Origin: Clostridia bacterium
Lineage (GTDB): Bacteria > Bacillota > Clostridia > Christensenellales > UBA1242
NCBI GenBank assembly: GCA_022793335.1
Contig: JAAWCQ010000011.1
Coordinates: forward strand, 1-50,448
Length of the DNA stretch: 50,448 bases
Direction: 5' to 3'
This document shows, piece after piece, positions 16,534 through 24,430 of the stretch. Each line of letters opens with the position of its first letter. The first letter of the stretch is position 1. The notes beneath the pieces were generated by a model. The model had not been told where the DNA came from. It did not search any database and saw only the letters and a list, made by a program, of their open reading frames with translations. Both the position numbers and the translations under genes were made by a program.

Positions 16534-18149
16534 ATTATCTACTTTTCAACAACTTCTTTTACCTCGCTTTCTTAGCGCTGGTAATGTTATCCTATTTTTT
16601 GACGCCAAAAAAGTGGCGTTGGATAACACTGCTTATTGCAAGTGCTATATTTTACGCATCCTTTAGTTATAAATGGCTGTGCTTTATAATTTCTAGTATT
16701 GTAACGATTTATCTTTCCACACGATATTTTGACAAATTAAACAATTCACAAAGCCACCTACTAGAAAATTATGGCACTCAGCTGGATTCTGAATCCAAGA
16801 AAAAATATAAAAAGACTATTAAGCAAAGAAAAAAAGTCGTTCTAGTTTTAGCAATTCTTTTTAATATTGGCATTCTTTTTTTGTTGAAATATTTAAACTT
16901 TATGGGCGGAGTAATAAATGATATCGCCGGATGGTTTTCTGCTGGAGAAGTTGTCAATGAGCGCATAAAACTGCCCTTTGTTTTAGGACTTTCATTCTAT
17001 ACATTTCAAGCTGTTGGTTATTTAGTAGACTGTTATTGGGGAAAAATTAAACCAGAAAAAAATATATTTAAATTTGCACTATTTTTATCTTTCTTTCCAC
17101 AAATTGTGCAAGGGCCTATTAGCAGATATAGCGAGCTTGGCCAACAGTTGACTGAAGGTCATGACTTTGACTTTAAACGAATAATTAAAGGACTTCAATT
17201 GATTGTTTGGGGACTTTTTAAAAAAATGGTTATTGCAGACCTCTTGGCTGGCTTTATTGGTAATGTATTTACAAGCTACGACACCGCAAACAATTTAATA
17301 GTTTTAATAGGCGTCATCTGTTATCTTATTCAAGATTACACTGATTTCTCAGGTTGTATTGACATAGCGCGTGGCTCAGCAGAATGTCTTGGCATCAATC
17401 TTCCACAAAACTTTGAAAGACCTTATTTTTCACTTAGTATTTCTGACTATTGGCGAAGATGGCACATGAGTCTTGGCTCTTGGTTTAAAGATTATATTTT
17501 CTATCCGATTTCAATTTCAAAAATGTCTCTTAAAATCAGCAAATCAAAAGCAATAAAAAAAGTTTTCGGAAAATTTTCAAAAACGATTCCTGCCATAATC
17601 GGACTTTTTGTGACTTGGCTTGCAACGGGAATCTGGCATGGAGCAAGTTGGAATTACATTGTATGGGGATTATACTTCGGATTTTTAGTAATTCTGCAGA
17701 TCATTTTTAAACCACTCTGTGACAAACTTATTAAAAAATTAAAAATAAACTCAAACAATATATTTTGGAAAATATTCTCTTGGTTTAGAACGATAATCTT
17801 ATTGATCATAGGCAGAATAATTTTTCGTGCCCCTTCACTTTCAGCAAGTTGGCATATCTTCTTGAAAACTTTCAATTTTGCAGGCTGGGATTTCTTTGAA
17901 ATAATAAAGGAATTTACAGACTTTGGCTTTAACGCCTCTTGTATTGTTGCCCTTATTTGCACTCTTATTGTTCTTGCTGTTGATCTATATAAAGAATTTA
18001 AACCAAATATCTCAATAAGAGATTCCATCACCACAAGAGGCATTTGGCTTAGCTGGCCAATTTACATTGGTTTGATTATTATAATAGTTATATTTGGATC
18101 TTATGGAATTTCATACAATACGGCAGATTTTATTTATATGCAATTTTAA
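16530..18149 (+). CDS. MBOAT-family O-acyltransferase (DltB/AlgI type)
   Basis: The 539-aa polytopic membrane protein has the MBOAT markers: FPQIVQGPI, SDYWRRWHMSLGSWFKDY and the active-site His in TGIWHGASWNY (His370). It moves an acyl or aminoacyl group from a carrier across the membrane onto a cell-surface polymer. At 539 aa it is longer than DltB (about 400) and nearer the AlgI/PatA size. A hydrophilic insert at about residues 68-105 is rich in Lys and Ser. The start overlaps the carrier gene by 4 bp. The target could be teichoic acid or another surface polysaccharide. Confidence 0.88.
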   Translation: MNYLLFNNFFYLAFLALVMLSYFLTPKKWRWITLLIASAIFYASFSYKWLCFIISSIVTIYLSTRYFDKLNNSQSHLLENYGTQLDSESKKKYKKTIKQRKKVVLVLAILFNIGILFLLKYLNFMGGVINDIAGWFSAGEVVNERIKLPFVLGLSFYTFQAVGYLVDCYWGKIKPEKNIFKFALFLSFFPQIVQGPISRYSELGQQLTEGHDFDFKRIIKGLQLIVWGLFKKMVIADLLAGFIGNVFTSYDTANNLIVLIGVICYLIQDYTDFSGCIDIARGSAECLGINLPQNFERPYFSLSISDYWRRWHMSLGSWFKDYIFYPISISKMSLKISKSKAIKKVFGKFSKTIPAIIGLFVTWLATGIWHGASWNYIVWGLYFGFLVILQIIFKPLCDKLIKKLKINSNNIFWKIFSWFRTIILLIIGRIIFRAPSLSASWHIFLKTFNFAGWDFFEIIKEFTDFGFNASCIVALICTLIVLAVDLYKEFKPNISIRDSITTRGIWLSWPIYIGLIIIIVIFGSYGISYNTADFIYMQF

Positions 18150-18169
18150 AAAAGGAAAAAAGATAAACA

Positions 18170-19285
18170 ATGAAAAAAACAAAAGTAATATTAAAAATTG
18201 TATTATTCCCTCTTATTGCTTTCATGTTGATTTATGGTCTTTTAAGTTTTATAACCTACTCAACACACAACGATGAAATCAGACTTAAACTTTTTTACAA
18301 TGAGCCAGCAACTTCTCTTGATGTAGTGTTTATTGGGCCAAGCACCATGCGAGCAGGCATTATTCCTACAAAAATTTTTGAGGAAGAAGGTTTAACAAGT
18401 TATGTAATGGCTACAGATACCCTTCCTCTTGACTTAGCTATTCCAATAATTGAAGAAAGTGAAATTGCCCAAAAACCACAAATTTATGTTATTGATATCA
18501 ATTCTATATCCTTCCCCAACACAGCTTCTGTAGATTATGCAAGAAAAAAATTTTTAAATTCAGTACCAAACAAACAACGCAAGGATAAATATATCAAAAA
18601 GATCATCCCAAAAAATAAAATAATTGACTACTCCCTTCCTTTGTATGCCAATCATTATAATTGGAATTGGCTTCCAGATATCATTAAAAATCGACAAATG
18701 GATATTGACAACAAAAAAAGTGTTTTAAAAGGATTTTCTTCTTCCTTTTATCAAGCAGAACTTAAAGAAGAAAATATTATTGACATCTCAAACTACACAA
18801 AAAGCAAAAAGCCTGATAAAAATAATCTTTCTCTATTAGAAGAGCTTCTTAAATATATAAAACAAAAACAACTTAAGGTTATGTTTATAAAGACTCCCCG
18901 TTTTATTGAAGAATCATCTCTTCAAGAAGTCGAAATGGTCAATTATGTTGAAAAAATAATAAGAAACGAGGGTTTAATTGTTAAAGACTATTCAAAAGAA
19001 ATATTAAACCTTAATCTTGAAACTAAGGACTTTTATGATTTCACTCATTTGAATGTTGATGGTGCAATAAAATTTTCAAGCATTATATCTAAAGATTTAA
19101 TAGGATTAAGTTGTGTTGAAAGAAGAACCCATAATGATGCAGTCGCAAAAGATTGGAATGAAAGCGCAGAAAATGTTAATAAGTTTATTGAGTTTTATCA
19201 ACAAAAAGATAATTCCCATTTAGAAAAAACTATTTTTGGGGATAAAACGATGCTTGAATTTCAAAGAGATAAAAATCACGCTTAA
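18170..19285 (+). CDS. membrane-anchored SGNH/DltD-like protein
   Basis: The 371-aa protein has one N-terminal membrane segment (residues 6-26) and an extracytoplasmic SGNH-like domain. FIGPSTMRAG carries the probable nucleophile Ser58, and DFTHLNVDG near the end supplies Asp290 and His293. DltD and AlgX/PatB-type proteins use this triad in the last step of surface acylation. Sequence similarity to canonical DltD is low, so I keep the name open. It is the fourth and last gene of the operon, 20 bp after the MBOAT gene. Its TAA stop lies in the loop of the terminator hairpin. Confidence 0.75.
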   Translation: MKKTKVILKIVLFPLIAFMLIYGLLSFITYSTHNDEIRLKLFYNEPATSLDVVFIGPSTMRAGIIPTKIFEEEGLTSYVMATDTLPLDLAIPIIEESEIAQKPQIYVIDINSISFPNTASVDYARKKFLNSVPNKQRKDKYIKKIIPKNKIIDYSLPLYANHYNWNWLPDIIKNRQMDIDNKKSVLKGFSSSFYQAELKEENIIDISNYTKSKKPDKNNLSLLEELLKYIKQKQLKVMFIKTPRFIEESSLQEVEMVNYVEKIIRNEGLIVKDYSKEILNLNLETKDFYDFTHLNVDGAIKFSSIISKDLIGLSCVERRTHNDAVAKDWNESAENVNKFIEFYQQKDNSHLEKTIFGDKTMLEFQRDKNHA

Positions 19286-19300
19286 GCGTGGTTTTTATTT
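19271..19300 (+). terminator. terminator of the dlt-like operon
   Basis: Stem AAAAATCACGC (19271-19281) with GCGTGGTTTTT (19286-19296), one G-U pair, loop TTAA, then TTT. The last codons and stop of the SGNH gene lie inside the hairpin. Confidence 0.8.
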
Positions 19301-19348
19301 TTGGTAGTTTGCTTTCTTGTTTTTAATTCTGCTTTATTGGCAATAAGA

Positions 19349-19377
19349 TTGACTTTTTGTTTATTTTCTGCTAAAAT
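19349..19377 (+). promoter_or_regulatory. promoter of ppa
   Basis: TTGACT (19349-19354) and TAAAAT (19372-19377), 17 bp spacer, 28 bp before the start codon. Confidence 0.7.
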
Positions 19378-19404
19378 TACACAAATAAAAAAAAGAGGTG
19401 TTTT

Positions 19405-19938
19405 ATGAATATTTGGAAAGATATGAACAGTGACAGAGTTAAGGCAAACGATTTCGTTGCCTGCATTGAAATTCAGCAAGGCGACAAGACTAAATATGAG
19501 CTTGACAAAGAAACTGGCTGTCTCATTATGGACAGAGTGCTTTACACAAGCACACACTATCCTATGAATTATGGGTTTATTCCACTCACCTATTGTGGCG
19601 ACCACGACCCTCTTGATGTTTTCGTGCTTTGCAGTCAGCCTCTTGAAAGGCTGTGTCTTGTAAGATGTTATCCAATCGGTGTGGTGATTATGACAGACAG
19701 AAATGAGCGTGACGAAAAAATCATTGCCATTCCTTATGGTGACCCTCAATACAACAATTACTCTGATATTAAAGAGCTTCCAAAGCATATATTTGAGGAG
19801 CTTATGCATTTCTTGCGTGTATATAAAGAGCTTGAAAACAAAAAAGTTGAAGTCAAAGAGCTGGGCGGAAAAGAGCGCGCCATTGAAATAATAGATGAAA
19901 GTCTTGAGCTTTATAAAAAAGAAATTTTAAACAAATAG
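19405..19938 (+). CDS. ppa: inorganic pyrophosphatase (family I)
   Basis: The 177-aa protein matches soluble family I pyrophosphatase. It has YELDKETG, DRVLYTSTHYPMNYGFIP and the metal-binding DHDPLDVFVL, where the usual GDGDP appears as GDHDP. IAIPYGDPQYN and HFLRVYKELE complete the active-site set. It hydrolyses pyrophosphate in the cytoplasm and pulls biosynthetic reactions such as the adenylation by the upstream ligase. Own promoter; AAGAGGTG before ATG 19405. Confidence 0.95.
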   Translation: MNIWKDMNSDRVKANDFVACIEIQQGDKTKYELDKETGCLIMDRVLYTSTHYPMNYGFIPLTYCGDHDPLDVFVLCSQPLERLCLVRCYPIGVVIMTDRNERDEKIIAIPYGDPQYNNYSDIKELPKHIFEELMHFLRVYKELENKKVEVKELGGKERAIEIIDESLELYKKEILNK

Positions 19939-20104
19939 TTTTTATTGAATCAATTATAAATAAAACTTTTAAAAATAAATAATCTTAATTAAAGCAACTA
20001 AAAAAATGGCTTTTATTGAAGTTTTTAAACTAAAACCTTTTTAAATTGCCGAAACAAAATATAAAAACAAAGCTACTTTATAGGAAAGTTTATAGGAGAT
20101 ACAA

Positions 20105-20917
20105 ATGGAAATAATCAAAAACTACAATCTTGACACATTTATCTTAGATGAAAATGGAATGATATTTGATAATTTTGTAAAGTCAAATTTCAACATGGAA
20201 GAACACGGAATAAATCTTAAATATTATCACACCCTCCGCGTCGCCAAAATGAGCAAAGAGGTGGGCAAAAAAGTTGGGCTTGACGAAAATTTATGTTATT
20301 TGCTTGGGCTTTTGCATGATTATGCCCGATTTTATCAGTGGGCTGAGTTTAAAAGTTTTCTTGATCGAAAAACCTTTGACCATGCAGACAGGGCCTGTCA
20401 TCTTCTTTTTGAAGATGGCAAAATTGCAGATTTTAAAGTTGATAAAAAAGATTATCTTATGCTTAACATGGCAATCAAATTTCACAACAAATTTGCCATT
20501 GATGAGCAATACATAAAAGACCAATTCTCAAAAGATGCTGACAACACAAACAGCTTTGAAACCATAATCAACTATTGCAACTTGATAAGAGACACTGACA
20601 AGCTTGACTTATTCAATCTTATAGGCTTCGGCGGACTTAGCATTATGTTTGAAAAGGACGGCTACACCACATCATGTCTTGAAAGTTTGAAAGCTCATCA
20701 GCTTGTCAAAATCGAACAAATGCAAACAAAGCTTGACCGCATATTTTGCTTCCTCGCCTTCTTGTTTGACTTAAACTTCAAGGCAAGCTTAGCAGAAATC
20801 AATCTTGAAAACTATTTCAGTGCTTTAAGAGAGCATTATGCTGTAAAGCTCAATGAAGAGGATAAAAACTTCTTAAATGAAGTCATTTTGGAAGTTAAAG
20901 CTGCACTCAAAGCTTAA
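20105..20917 (+). CDS. HD-domain phosphohydrolase
   Basis: The 270-aa protein has an HD fold: His in YYHTLRVAK, LLGLLHDYARF with the HD pair, FDHADRACHL and a later NLIRDTDKLDLFNL with the fourth metal ligand Asp. HD proteins hydrolyse nucleotides or cyclic dinucleotides, or act as phosphodiesterases. The C-terminal 80 residues are helical and unrecognised. GGAG lies ahead of ATG 20105. Gap 19939-20104 has no gene. Confidence 0.87.
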   Translation: MEIIKNYNLDTFILDENGMIFDNFVKSNFNMEEHGINLKYYHTLRVAKMSKEVGKKVGLDENLCYLLGLLHDYARFYQWAEFKSFLDRKTFDHADRACHLLFEDGKIADFKVDKKDYLMLNMAIKFHNKFAIDEQYIKDQFSKDADNTNSFETIINYCNLIRDTDKLDLFNLIGFGGLSIMFEKDGYTTSCLESLKAHQLVKIEQMQTKLDRIFCFLAFLFDLNFKASLAEINLENYFSALREHYAVKLNEEDKNFLNEVILEVKAALKA

Positions 20918-20934
20918 GTATATTAAAATTCATC

Positions 20935-20963
20935 TTGAAATGAACGCAAAACTATGATATACT
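20935..20963 (+). promoter_or_regulatory. promoter of unknown 290-aa gene
   Basis: TTGAAA (20935-20940) and TATACT (20958-20963) are 17 bp apart, 44 bp before ATG 21008. Confidence 0.6.
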
Positions 20964-21007
20964 TTAAATGCAAATAGTTTTTCTCAAACAATATTTAAGG
21001 AGATTTT

Positions 21008-21880
21008 ATGAACATACCTGAAATAATCAAAAATAAAAAGGCAAAGAGCATGTCTTCTTCAATCAAAGATGCACCATCTCAGTTAAAAATTGTAAGTGTG
21101 CATGACGCAAAATCGGTTTTGGACCAAGCAACTATCAGCCTTTTTTCAAGCGAGCCTATAGATGACTATAAAGCTTTCGACCATAACACGCTTACAAAAC
21201 CAAACCTTCCATACAACATGAAAGATAAAGTTTGGTTAACCAAAATGCTTCAACTAGAGCTTTTTGAAGCGAATTTAAAAATTTCACCTTCGACAGTAAG
21301 CACTTATGTAAAACATTCAATGTTTTTCGAACAAAAATTAAAAGATTATCAGCTCAAAGTTGTTGCATGGCAGATAAGGCATATCAAAAATGGCGGAAGA
21401 GACTGGCTTATTCCTAAAGGATATAATACTTTTTGGGTTACCCTGCCAGACTGCGATAAAATTTTCAGAAATGGTCTTGTAAACACATTAAAAAAGCTTG
21501 GCGTTGACAAGACAATTATTGAAAAAGGGATTGAATATAACGCAGAGCTTTGGAAAGATTATTATATGGGAAAAGCTTTTGAAAACTATTATAGAAACCT
21601 TGAAACTGCTTTACCATCTCATATAACACCGACTCCCCTCGACCCTGTATTTAAAGATATGTGGGTGCTTAACAGAAGGCTTGAATACGCTGCTGAGCAT
21701 GAAGAATCTTTTAATAAATATGGAGACATTTTCCCAGAAGCTCATGTAAGTGAAGCCAAAGCAAAACGAATTAAAAACTTTATTGAAAAGAAAGATGCTG
21801 AAAGAAAGGAAGAAATTAAAAACCTGCTTGAAAGAGCTGAAAGCTCAAAAGAAGAAAGTTTAAAAGAAGAAAAACAATAA
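21008..21880 (+). CDS. unknown protein with charged coiled C-terminus
   Basis: The 290-aa protein resembles no family I recognise. Its first 40 residues are Lys/Ser-rich and probably disordered. The middle (about 80-235) is rich in aromatic residues and Trp, including VVAWQIRHIKNGGRDWLIPKG, and looks globular. The last 50 residues are Glu/Lys-rich and predicted coiled coil. There is no signal peptide or membrane segment. The gene has its own promoter, AAGGAG before ATG 21008 and a strong terminator, so it is a real single-gene unit. Confidence 0.75.
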   Translation: MNIPEIIKNKKAKSMSSSIKDAPSQLKIVSVHDAKSVLDQATISLFSSEPIDDYKAFDHNTLTKPNLPYNMKDKVWLTKMLQLELFEANLKISPSTVSTYVKHSMFFEQKLKDYQLKVVAWQIRHIKNGGRDWLIPKGYNTFWVTLPDCDKIFRNGLVNTLKKLGVDKTIIEKGIEYNAELWKDYYMGKAFENYYRNLETALPSHITPTPLDPVFKDMWVLNRRLEYAAEHEESFNKYGDIFPEAHVSEAKAKRIKNFIEKKDAERKEEIKNLLERAESSKEESLKEEKQ

Positions 21881-21890
21881 AAACATTAAG

Positions 21891-21917
21891 GCACGATCAA
21901 TTGGTCGTGCTTTTTTA
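21891..21917 (+). terminator. terminator after the unknown gene
   Basis: GCACGATC and GGTCGTGC form an 8-bp stem (one G-U) with loop AATT, followed by TTTTTT at 21911-21916. Confidence 0.85.
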
Positions 21918-22008
21918 ATCAAGCTTTTTATATTAAATTCAAGTCTTAAAAATGAAAACAAAAAAAAAGATATAAAAATATTTTATATCCTTTTTGATTC
22001 AATTAAAA

Positions 22009-22998
22009 TTAAAATAAGATTTCTTCGTCTTCTTTTATATCGCCAAGCTGTGGCAACACTTCAGCCACCAGTGCGCTTTCGCACTCTTTGATATTCCCTT
22101 CAGTTTGATATGCCGCAAGCTCAAGACTTCCACCGCCGCCAAACTTTTGTGCGATTTCGCCAACATTGATTTTGCCCTTGCTTCTTAAACTTACATGAAT
22201 AAGCTCAGGCTCTTTTTCAACCAAGATTGCACTGATTTCTGTCCCTGAAATATTGATACCGTTATCAATAATTCCAAGAGAGTCTTCAAAGCTTGCATCA
22301 AATTTGGCAAAAAGCTCGTTTGGTATTTTCATAGTTGTGAATTTTTCACCGCCATAGAATTTAAGTGAAATAAGCGCCTTTTGCAAAAGTCTCGTTTTAG
22401 CAACTGAATTGTTTTTGAAGTAGTAAGCCTTGATTGCCTCAGAATCAAATTTGTAGCCCAAAAGCTCACTGATAACTTGATGAGAGCGTCTTGAAATAGC
22501 GTTTGAAGTGAAGCAGTTTGTGTCAGTGATAATTCCTTGATAAAGCTCTTTCGCGATGAGATTGTTCATCTCAAACTTAGAGCCCTTCGCCATAAGATAA
22601 ATCATTTCGCAAGTGCTTGAAGCGCCAGCTGAAACAAAGTTGTAAGTGCCAAACTTTTCATTGGTTGCATGATGATCAATGTCAACGATAACTGGAGTAT
22701 TTAAAATAAGGTCGCCATAAATTCCCGTTCTTTCAATGTTTGGGCTGTCAAGAACAAACACCAAATCATAGCTTGAACATGGTTTTCTTGGGTTGACAAC
22801 TTCGTCTCTAAGAATAGGGTCATAAAGCGAGCCTATTTCTCCATCAACGAAAACATCAACATATTTGTAGTCATAATTATTTTTAATAATATTCTTAAGA
22901 GCCAAGCTGCTGCAAAGTGCGTCAGCGTCAGGATTTATGTGTGAAACAATTGCAATCTTTGTTGCTTTGTCAAGCACATCATTTATTATTTTGCTCAT
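22009..22998 (-). CDS. DHH-DHHA1 phosphoesterase (NrnA-like)
   Basis: The 329-aa protein has the DHH-family motifs: SHINPDADALCSS near residues 19-31, FVLDSPN, the DHH motif in IVDIDHHATN, SSTCEMIY and ITDTNCF, then a DHHA1 domain with FGGGGSLELAAY at the end. The family includes NrnA, which degrades oligoribonucleotides and pAp, and GdpP/PDE2-like cyclic-dinucleotide nucleases. The stand-alone architecture fits NrnA. The protein is cytoplasmic and Mn-dependent. AAGGAGG precedes ATG 22998. Confidence 0.88.
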   Translation of the reverse strand: MSKIINDVLDKATKIAIVSHINPDADALCSSLALKNIIKNNYDYKYVDVFVDGEIGSLYDPILRDEVVNPRKPCSSYDLVFVLDSPNIERTGIYGDLILNTPVIVDIDHHATNEKFGTYNFVSAGASSTCEMIYLMAKGSKFEMNNLIAKELYQGIITDTNCFTSNAISRRSHQVISELLGYKFDSEAIKAYYFKNNSVAKTRLLQKALISLKFYGGEKFTTMKIPNELFAKFDASFEDSLGIIDNGINISGTEISAILVEKEPELIHVSLRSKGKINVGEIAQKFGGGGSLELAAYQTEGNIKECESALVAEVLPQLGDIKEDEEILF

Positions 22999-23028
22999 GA
23001 AAAAATGCCTCCTTAGATGACTTAATCT

Positions 23029-23057
23029 ATTGTATCATATATTACTTTAAAAGTCAA
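23029..23057 (-). promoter_or_regulatory. promoter of NrnA-like gene
   Basis: TTGACT (23052-23057) and TACAAT (23029-23034) on the minus strand, 17-bp spacer, about 30 bp before the start codon. Confidence 0.7.
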
Positions 23058-23187
23058 TATGTTAATTGTTTTATAAACCTTTTTTAGAAAAACAATTGGC
23101 TTATTTTAATTTATTTAATAAAAGGATTAAATATCAAAATTTGACAAATTAAGCAATAATTTAAGCAAAATTTGCAAAAAACAGCAA

Positions 23188-23212
23188 AAAAAGCCGATTT
23201 TTTCGACTTTTT
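23188..23212 (-). terminator. terminator of radical-SAM gene
   Basis: AAAAAGTCGA and TCGGCTTTTT (minus strand) pair with one G-U and a 5-nt loop and continue into a T-run, just past the stop at 23235. Confidence 0.75.
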
Positions 23213-23234
23213 CTGTGAAATATATGCAAATTAT

Positions 23235-24065
23235 TTAATTTTGAGCCAAATCTGATGTAAAAACATCATTGATTTGTTTATACTTTTCTGGAACGCGTTC
23301 CCAAAGCTCTGAGATAGATCTATCCATTGCATTTCCAAGCAAAGTTTCCTCTTTATTTATTGGTGGATGAAGCACCACATTTCCATTGCTTCTGATAAGG
23401 AAATGCTTGCCTTTTGTCCACCTGAAAACTCGAATGTTTCTTTCTTTATCGTTGTACTTATTTATTAGTCGTTTAGCCTCTCTCGCACCTATAAGGTTTG
23501 AAAGTGACTTTGCCTTTCCCACCGGAATGATTGGGATAAGCACTATTTCATCAATATCAAAAGGCTTTAAGCTGTCAAGCAACTTTGACATGTTTTTCAC
23601 ATTGTTTGAAAACAATGGAATTTTCACTTGCACTTTAAGCTTGCTGTCGCATAACAGTTTTAAAACTTTTAAAAACCTTTCTTCGTCAAAGGCTTTTGAA
23701 TTTGTGTTTGCATGCCAACTTCTATTTACTCCATAATGTGAAATCCTCACCTTTTTGAAGTATTTTTCGATAAGTTTGATATTGTTTTCATTTATAAGAG
23801 AGGCATTGGTGTCAAGAGTGAGCAATGTCTTTCTTAAATGAAGTTGCTTTAAAAGAATGAATAGATCTTTATAAAGCAGAGGTTCACCGCCTGTAATCGT
23901 AATACTCTGAATTTTTTCTTTGCATATATTATCAAAAATTCTTTTCCAACTTGGGACGCTAAGCTCCAAGTCTTTTTTATTTGCAAAGCAGTGTTTGCAT
24001 CTGAAATTGCATTTGTCAGTAATTTCAACGATAACACGCTTTGGCTTTGTAATTTGCAACTGCAT
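23235..24065 (-). CDS. radical SAM protein, possibly SPASM-related
   Basis: The 276-aa protein (from ATG 24065) has the radical-SAM 4Fe-4S motif EITDKCNFRCKHCFANK, SITITGGEPLLYKDL and DTNASLI, typical of the PqqE/AlbA-like branch. The C-terminal part keeps the shape of that group (IRSNGNVVLHPP, LLGNAMDRSISELWE) but lacks the auxiliary-cluster cysteines of a true SPASM domain. No precursor-peptide gene is visible nearby. The start is uncertain: the frame is open to 24113 (TTG), and the best ribosome site (AGGAGGT, 24135-24141) lies too far upstream of either start. Its own promoter is good. Confidence 0.78.
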   Translation of the reverse strand: MQLQITKPKRVIVEITDKCNFRCKHCFANKKDLELSVPSWKRIFDNICKEKIQSITITGGEPLLYKDLFILLKQLHLRKTLLTLDTNASLINENNIKLIEKYFKKVRISHYGVNRSWHANTNSKAFDEERFLKVLKLLCDSKLKVQVKIPLFSNNVKNMSKLLDSLKPFDIDEIVLIPIIPVGKAKSLSNLIGAREAKRLINKYNDKERNIRVFRWTKGKHFLIRSNGNVVLHPPINKEETLLGNAMDRSISELWERVPEKYKQINDVFTSDLAQN

Positions 24066-24134
24066 AATGACCAACTGACTTTCACTGAAAAAACAAACAC
24101 AAATTTTTCTCAAGAAATTTCAGTTGAATTTTGT

Positions 24135-24141
24135 ACCTCCT
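24135..24141 (-). promoter_or_regulatory. strong ribosome site facing a short leader frame
   Basis: AGGAGGT on the minus strand is followed 5 nt later by ATT and then CTG. Both are in a 15-codon frame that ends in TGA and overlaps the start region of the radical-SAM gene in another frame. Either a leader peptide is made here or a base is missing before the gene. Confidence 0.4.
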
Positions 24142-24203
24142 ATATTAAATTTTGTTGAAGTCAAACCTTTCAAGCAAATATTTTTATAGAAGCTGACTTT
24201 ATT

Positions 24204-24233
24204 ATTATAGCATAAATTTCATCATTATGTCAA
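24204..24233 (-). promoter_or_regulatory. promoter of radical-SAM gene
   Basis: TTGACA (24228-24233) and a perfect TATAAT (24204-24209) on the minus strand, 18-bp spacer. A G8 run sits about 55 bp upstream of the -35 box. Confidence 0.8.
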
Positions 24234-24281
24234 ACAAATATGGTTTTAATTGCTTCCCAGCCATTTTTCGCCATTTTTCAT

Positions 24282-24358
24282 TTTGATTCCCCCCCCTGCA
24301 TTTTCGCCACATATTGCTTTGATTATCCCCTGTCTTTCCACCACATATTGCTTTGATT
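24282..24358. repeat. imperfect tandem repeat with C8 run
   Basis: Two copies of a roughly 34-36 bp unit run from about 24282. Each begins TTTGATT, continues through a C-rich run (C8 at 24289-24296; CCCC in the second copy) and ends with CCACATATTGC. The 18-mer CCACATATTGCTTTGATT occurs at 24307-24324 and 24341-24358. It fills the spacer between prfA and the radical-SAM promoter; no gene is here. Confidence 0.75.
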
Positions 24359-24403
24359 TAAACAGCGATATTTTCATCATTATAACTTTTCAAAAGCAAA
24401 CAA

Positions 24404-24427
24404 AAAAACGACATTAAAGTCGTTTTT
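24404..24427 (-). terminator. terminator of prfA
   Basis: Perfect 9-bp stem AAAAACGAC/GTCGTTTTT with a 6-nt loop, right at the end of prfA. Confidence 0.85.
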
Positions 24428-24430
24428 AAT

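Noticed and set aside
19282-19809. 175-codon frame opposite ppa
   Set aside because: Shadow of pyrophosphatase; no ribosome site or sensible protein.
23235-24358. RiPP cluster around the radical-SAM gene
   Set aside because: No precursor peptide, transporter or peptidase nearby; the only short frame is the leader ending in TGA.
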